In this document: positions 62,586 to 64,000 of the stretch, piece by piece
Numbering within the stretch: position 1 is the first letter of the stretch
How the letters are laid out: each line of letters begins with the position of its first letter
From: Pseudoclavibacter endophyticus
GTDB taxonomy: Bacteria; Actinomycetota; Actinomycetes; Actinomycetales; Microbacteriaceae
Length of the DNA stretch: 64,000 nucleotides
Assembly: GCF_008831085.1 (NCBI RefSeq)
Contig: NZ_WBJY01000004.1
Span: forward strand, 62,001 to 126,000
Direction: 5' to 3'
Notes under the pieces: model-generated
Database searches by the model: none
Told to the model about the DNA's origin: nothing
What the model saw: the letters and a program-made list of their open reading frames with translations, nothing else
Translations under genes and position numbers: made by a program

Positions 62586-62604
62586 TAAGGTAAGCCTGCC
62601 CTAA
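62586..62604. promoter_or_regulatory. DtxR/IdeR-type iron box
   Basis: TAAGGTAAGCCTGCCCTAA matches 14 of 19 positions of the consensus TTAGGTTAGGCTAACCTAA. It lies about 110 bp before the HtaA-type gene, in an AT-richer patch, and would make that gene repressed by iron. Confidence 0.75.
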
Positions 62605-62713
62605 CTTAGTACTGCCTTACTTCTCCCGGTGGTCGTGAGGGAGGGCATCCGTGCGCGGCACGGACACGGCGCATGCCGCCGCGCCCCGGCCGCGCGATGC
62701 GACAGGAGAACTC

Positions 62714-64000
62714 ATGACAACAGTGCAGGACGGGGCGGCGTCGCGGCCGCCGAGATCGGGGTCGCGCCTTGCGATCCTGAGCGGCGCCGGTCTCGCGATC
62801 GGCGCGCTTGCGGCAGGGCTCGCGCTCGGCTTGAGCGCGGCGCCGGCGAACGCGGCCGAGCAGACGGTGAGCAACGTCGACTTCTCATGGCGAGTCAACG
62901 ACGAGTCGGGTGGCGGCGCGTACTTCGGCGGCTGCAACTTCCTCGTCGCGGGTGCGGCCGGCGATGCGGGCAGTTCGCGGCTGTGGACCGAGCCCGACGG
63001 CTTCTACAAGACCAGTGAGGGCAACGTCACCATCACGAAGCCCGACAGCGCGGGCAACCAGGTCGAGCCGACGTGGTCGACCAAGTGCCAGAACGCAGGG
63101 GGGACCGCGGTGGGGACGGGCGCCGGCTCGACCACGGGCAACCAGGTGAACCTCTCGTCCGGTACGGGCACGGTCGACGTGGACACGAACTCGGCGCGGC
63201 TCTCGTGGGACGGTTCGTTCACCTTCGTCTTCTACGGCGGCATGACGTACTGGACGGTGAACGACCCGGTGCTGACGATCGCTGACGGCGTTGGTTCGCT
63301 GACGGCGACGGCGTCCGGTTACGGCGCTGACATGAACGACACGTCGAAGTGGGTCACGCTGCCCGAGACCGCGATCGAGCTCGCGACCTTCTCGGGCGCC
63401 GAGGTCTCGGCGACGGGCTTGACCGTGCAGCCCGACTATCTCGGGGTCGAGGTCGACACGGACGGCGGCATGAGCCCGCAGTCGAGGAGCGGCGAGACCT
63501 GGGGGGCATTCCCGCAGTCCTTCGTCGACTTCAACATCCTCACGGGGCAGTCGTCGTACTGGTACTCGTCTGGCGGCGCAGCCGATCCCAAGAAGCCGGC
63601 GGTGCCGTTCACCGTGGCCTACGAGGTCGAGACGACGACGCCGCCGCCCGCCGCGGGCGAGGGCGACATCGGCGTGACGATCCCTGACGCCGAAGACCCG
63701 ACCGATCCGGGCGAGCCCGGTGACCCCACGGGGGAGTTCGGCTGGACATGGGCGGAGGCTGACGGCGTGGACCTCGGCACGGCGAAACAGGTCGACGACA
63801 CGTTCGTCGCGTCCGGCAGTCTCACGAACGTGGTCGTCAACGACACCCGTGCGGGTGGCACCGCACCGTACTCGTGGTCGCTCTCCGGCCAGGCGGGCGA
63901 CTTCACGGCGAGCGGCGGAAGCTCCTTCTCGTCGTCGTACCTCGGCTGGACGCCGAAGATCATCGACGCAGCCGCGCCCGCCGTCACGGCCGGAGCGGCC
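62714..64000 (+). CDS. HtaA-type secreted heme-binding protein, N-terminal part (gene runs off the window)
   Basis: 429 residues seen; the gene continues. A signal peptide (hydrophobic LAILSGAGLAIGALAAGLAL, cut near ANAAEQ) leads to an HtaA-like domain (about 50-300): DFSWRVNDESGGGAYFGGCN, SWDGSFTFVFYGGMTYWTVN, LPETAIELATFSGAEVSATG and QPDYLGVEVDTDGG. A Pro/Thr/Glu/Asp-rich linker (PDAEDPTDPGEPGDPTGEF) follows, then a second region with W-rich beta structure (GWTWAEADGVDLGTAKQ). HtaA proteins take heme from haemoglobin and pass it to an ABC transporter. The iron box upstream and the strong ribosome site GGAG before ATG 62714 support iron-limited expression. Confidence 0.85.
   Translation, partial: MTTVQDGAASRPPRSGSRLAILSGAGLAIGALAAGLALGLSAAPANAAEQTVSNVDFSWRVNDESGGGAYFGGCNFLVAGAAGDAGSSRLWTEPDGFYKTSEGNVTITKPDSAGNQVEPTWSTKCQNAGGTAVGTGAGSTTGNQVNLSSGTGTVDVDTNSARLSWDGSFTFVFYGGMTYWTVNDPVLTIADGVGSLTATASGYGADMNDTSKWVTLPETAIELATFSGAEVSATGLTVQPDYLGVEVDTDGGMSPQSRSGETWGAFPQSFVDFNILTGQSSYWYSSGGAADPKKPAVPFTVAYEVETTTPPPAAGEGDIGVTIPDAEDPTDPGEPGDPTGEFGWTWAEADGVDLGTAKQVDDTFVASGSLTNVVVNDTRAGGTAPYSWSLSGQAGDFTASGGSSFSSSYLGWTPKIIDAAAPAVTAGAA

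Overview
The window is high-GC DNA from an actinobacterium, most likely Microbacteriaceae. The evidence is the very strong GC bias at third codon positions, the paired ClpP1/ClpP2 proteases, a DUF6458-type small membrane protein, EttA, an Rv2466c-type DsbA-fold protein, an actinobacterial-type sulfite reductase, and many genes whose -10 box lies only 6-8 nt before the start codon (leaderless transcripts). The genus cannot be fixed from the sequence alone.

Layout. 1-6.0 kb is accessory: an antibiotic-exporter-type ABC pair with a TetR regulator (minus strand), then a second ABC exporter with a histidine kinase and response regulator (plus strand). 6.0-7.7 kb is a scar of decayed mobile DNA: pieces of a large serine recombinase and of a GntR-like gene surround tRNA-His, orn and tRNA-Arg. 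7.7-9.8 kb holds a membrane-anchored beta-lactamase-fold protein and a divergent TetR regulator. 9.8-25.4 kb is mostly housekeeping: nadE, msrA, ssb, ettA, two thioesterases, gdhA, a truncated globin with an MscS channel, pepN, a DsbA-fold protein, rpiB and a Nei-type DNA glycosylase. 25.4-30.8 kb is one gene for a membrane protein of about 1,790 residues with an N-terminal zinc ribbon. 31-33 kb has small membrane proteins, tRNA-Pro and tRNA-Gly.

33-56 kb carries tig, clpP1-clpP2 and clpX in the usual order and strand, but separated by other genes. Between tig and clpP1 lies a compact assimilatory sulfate-reduction cluster: sirohydrochlorin chelatase, sulfite reductase, cysH, cysD, cysN, a sulfonate/sulfate-type ABC transporter, the siroheme methyltransferase cobA, a ferredoxin-NADP reductase and a thioredoxin-reductase-like flavoprotein. 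Import, activation, reduction, electron supply and most of the siroheme cofactor route are thus encoded together. Between clpP2 and clpX lie a GAP-type membrane protein, a second two-component system, a divergent glucose-6-phosphate dehydrogenase and a GH15 glycosidase.

56-64 kb has a lipoprotein, mmsA, a sugar-phosphate isomerase-like protein of inositol-catabolism type, a degenerate gap, a self-regulated GntR-ABC cassette, and, at the edge, the start of an HtaA-type secreted heme-binding protein behind an iron (DtxR/IdeR) box.
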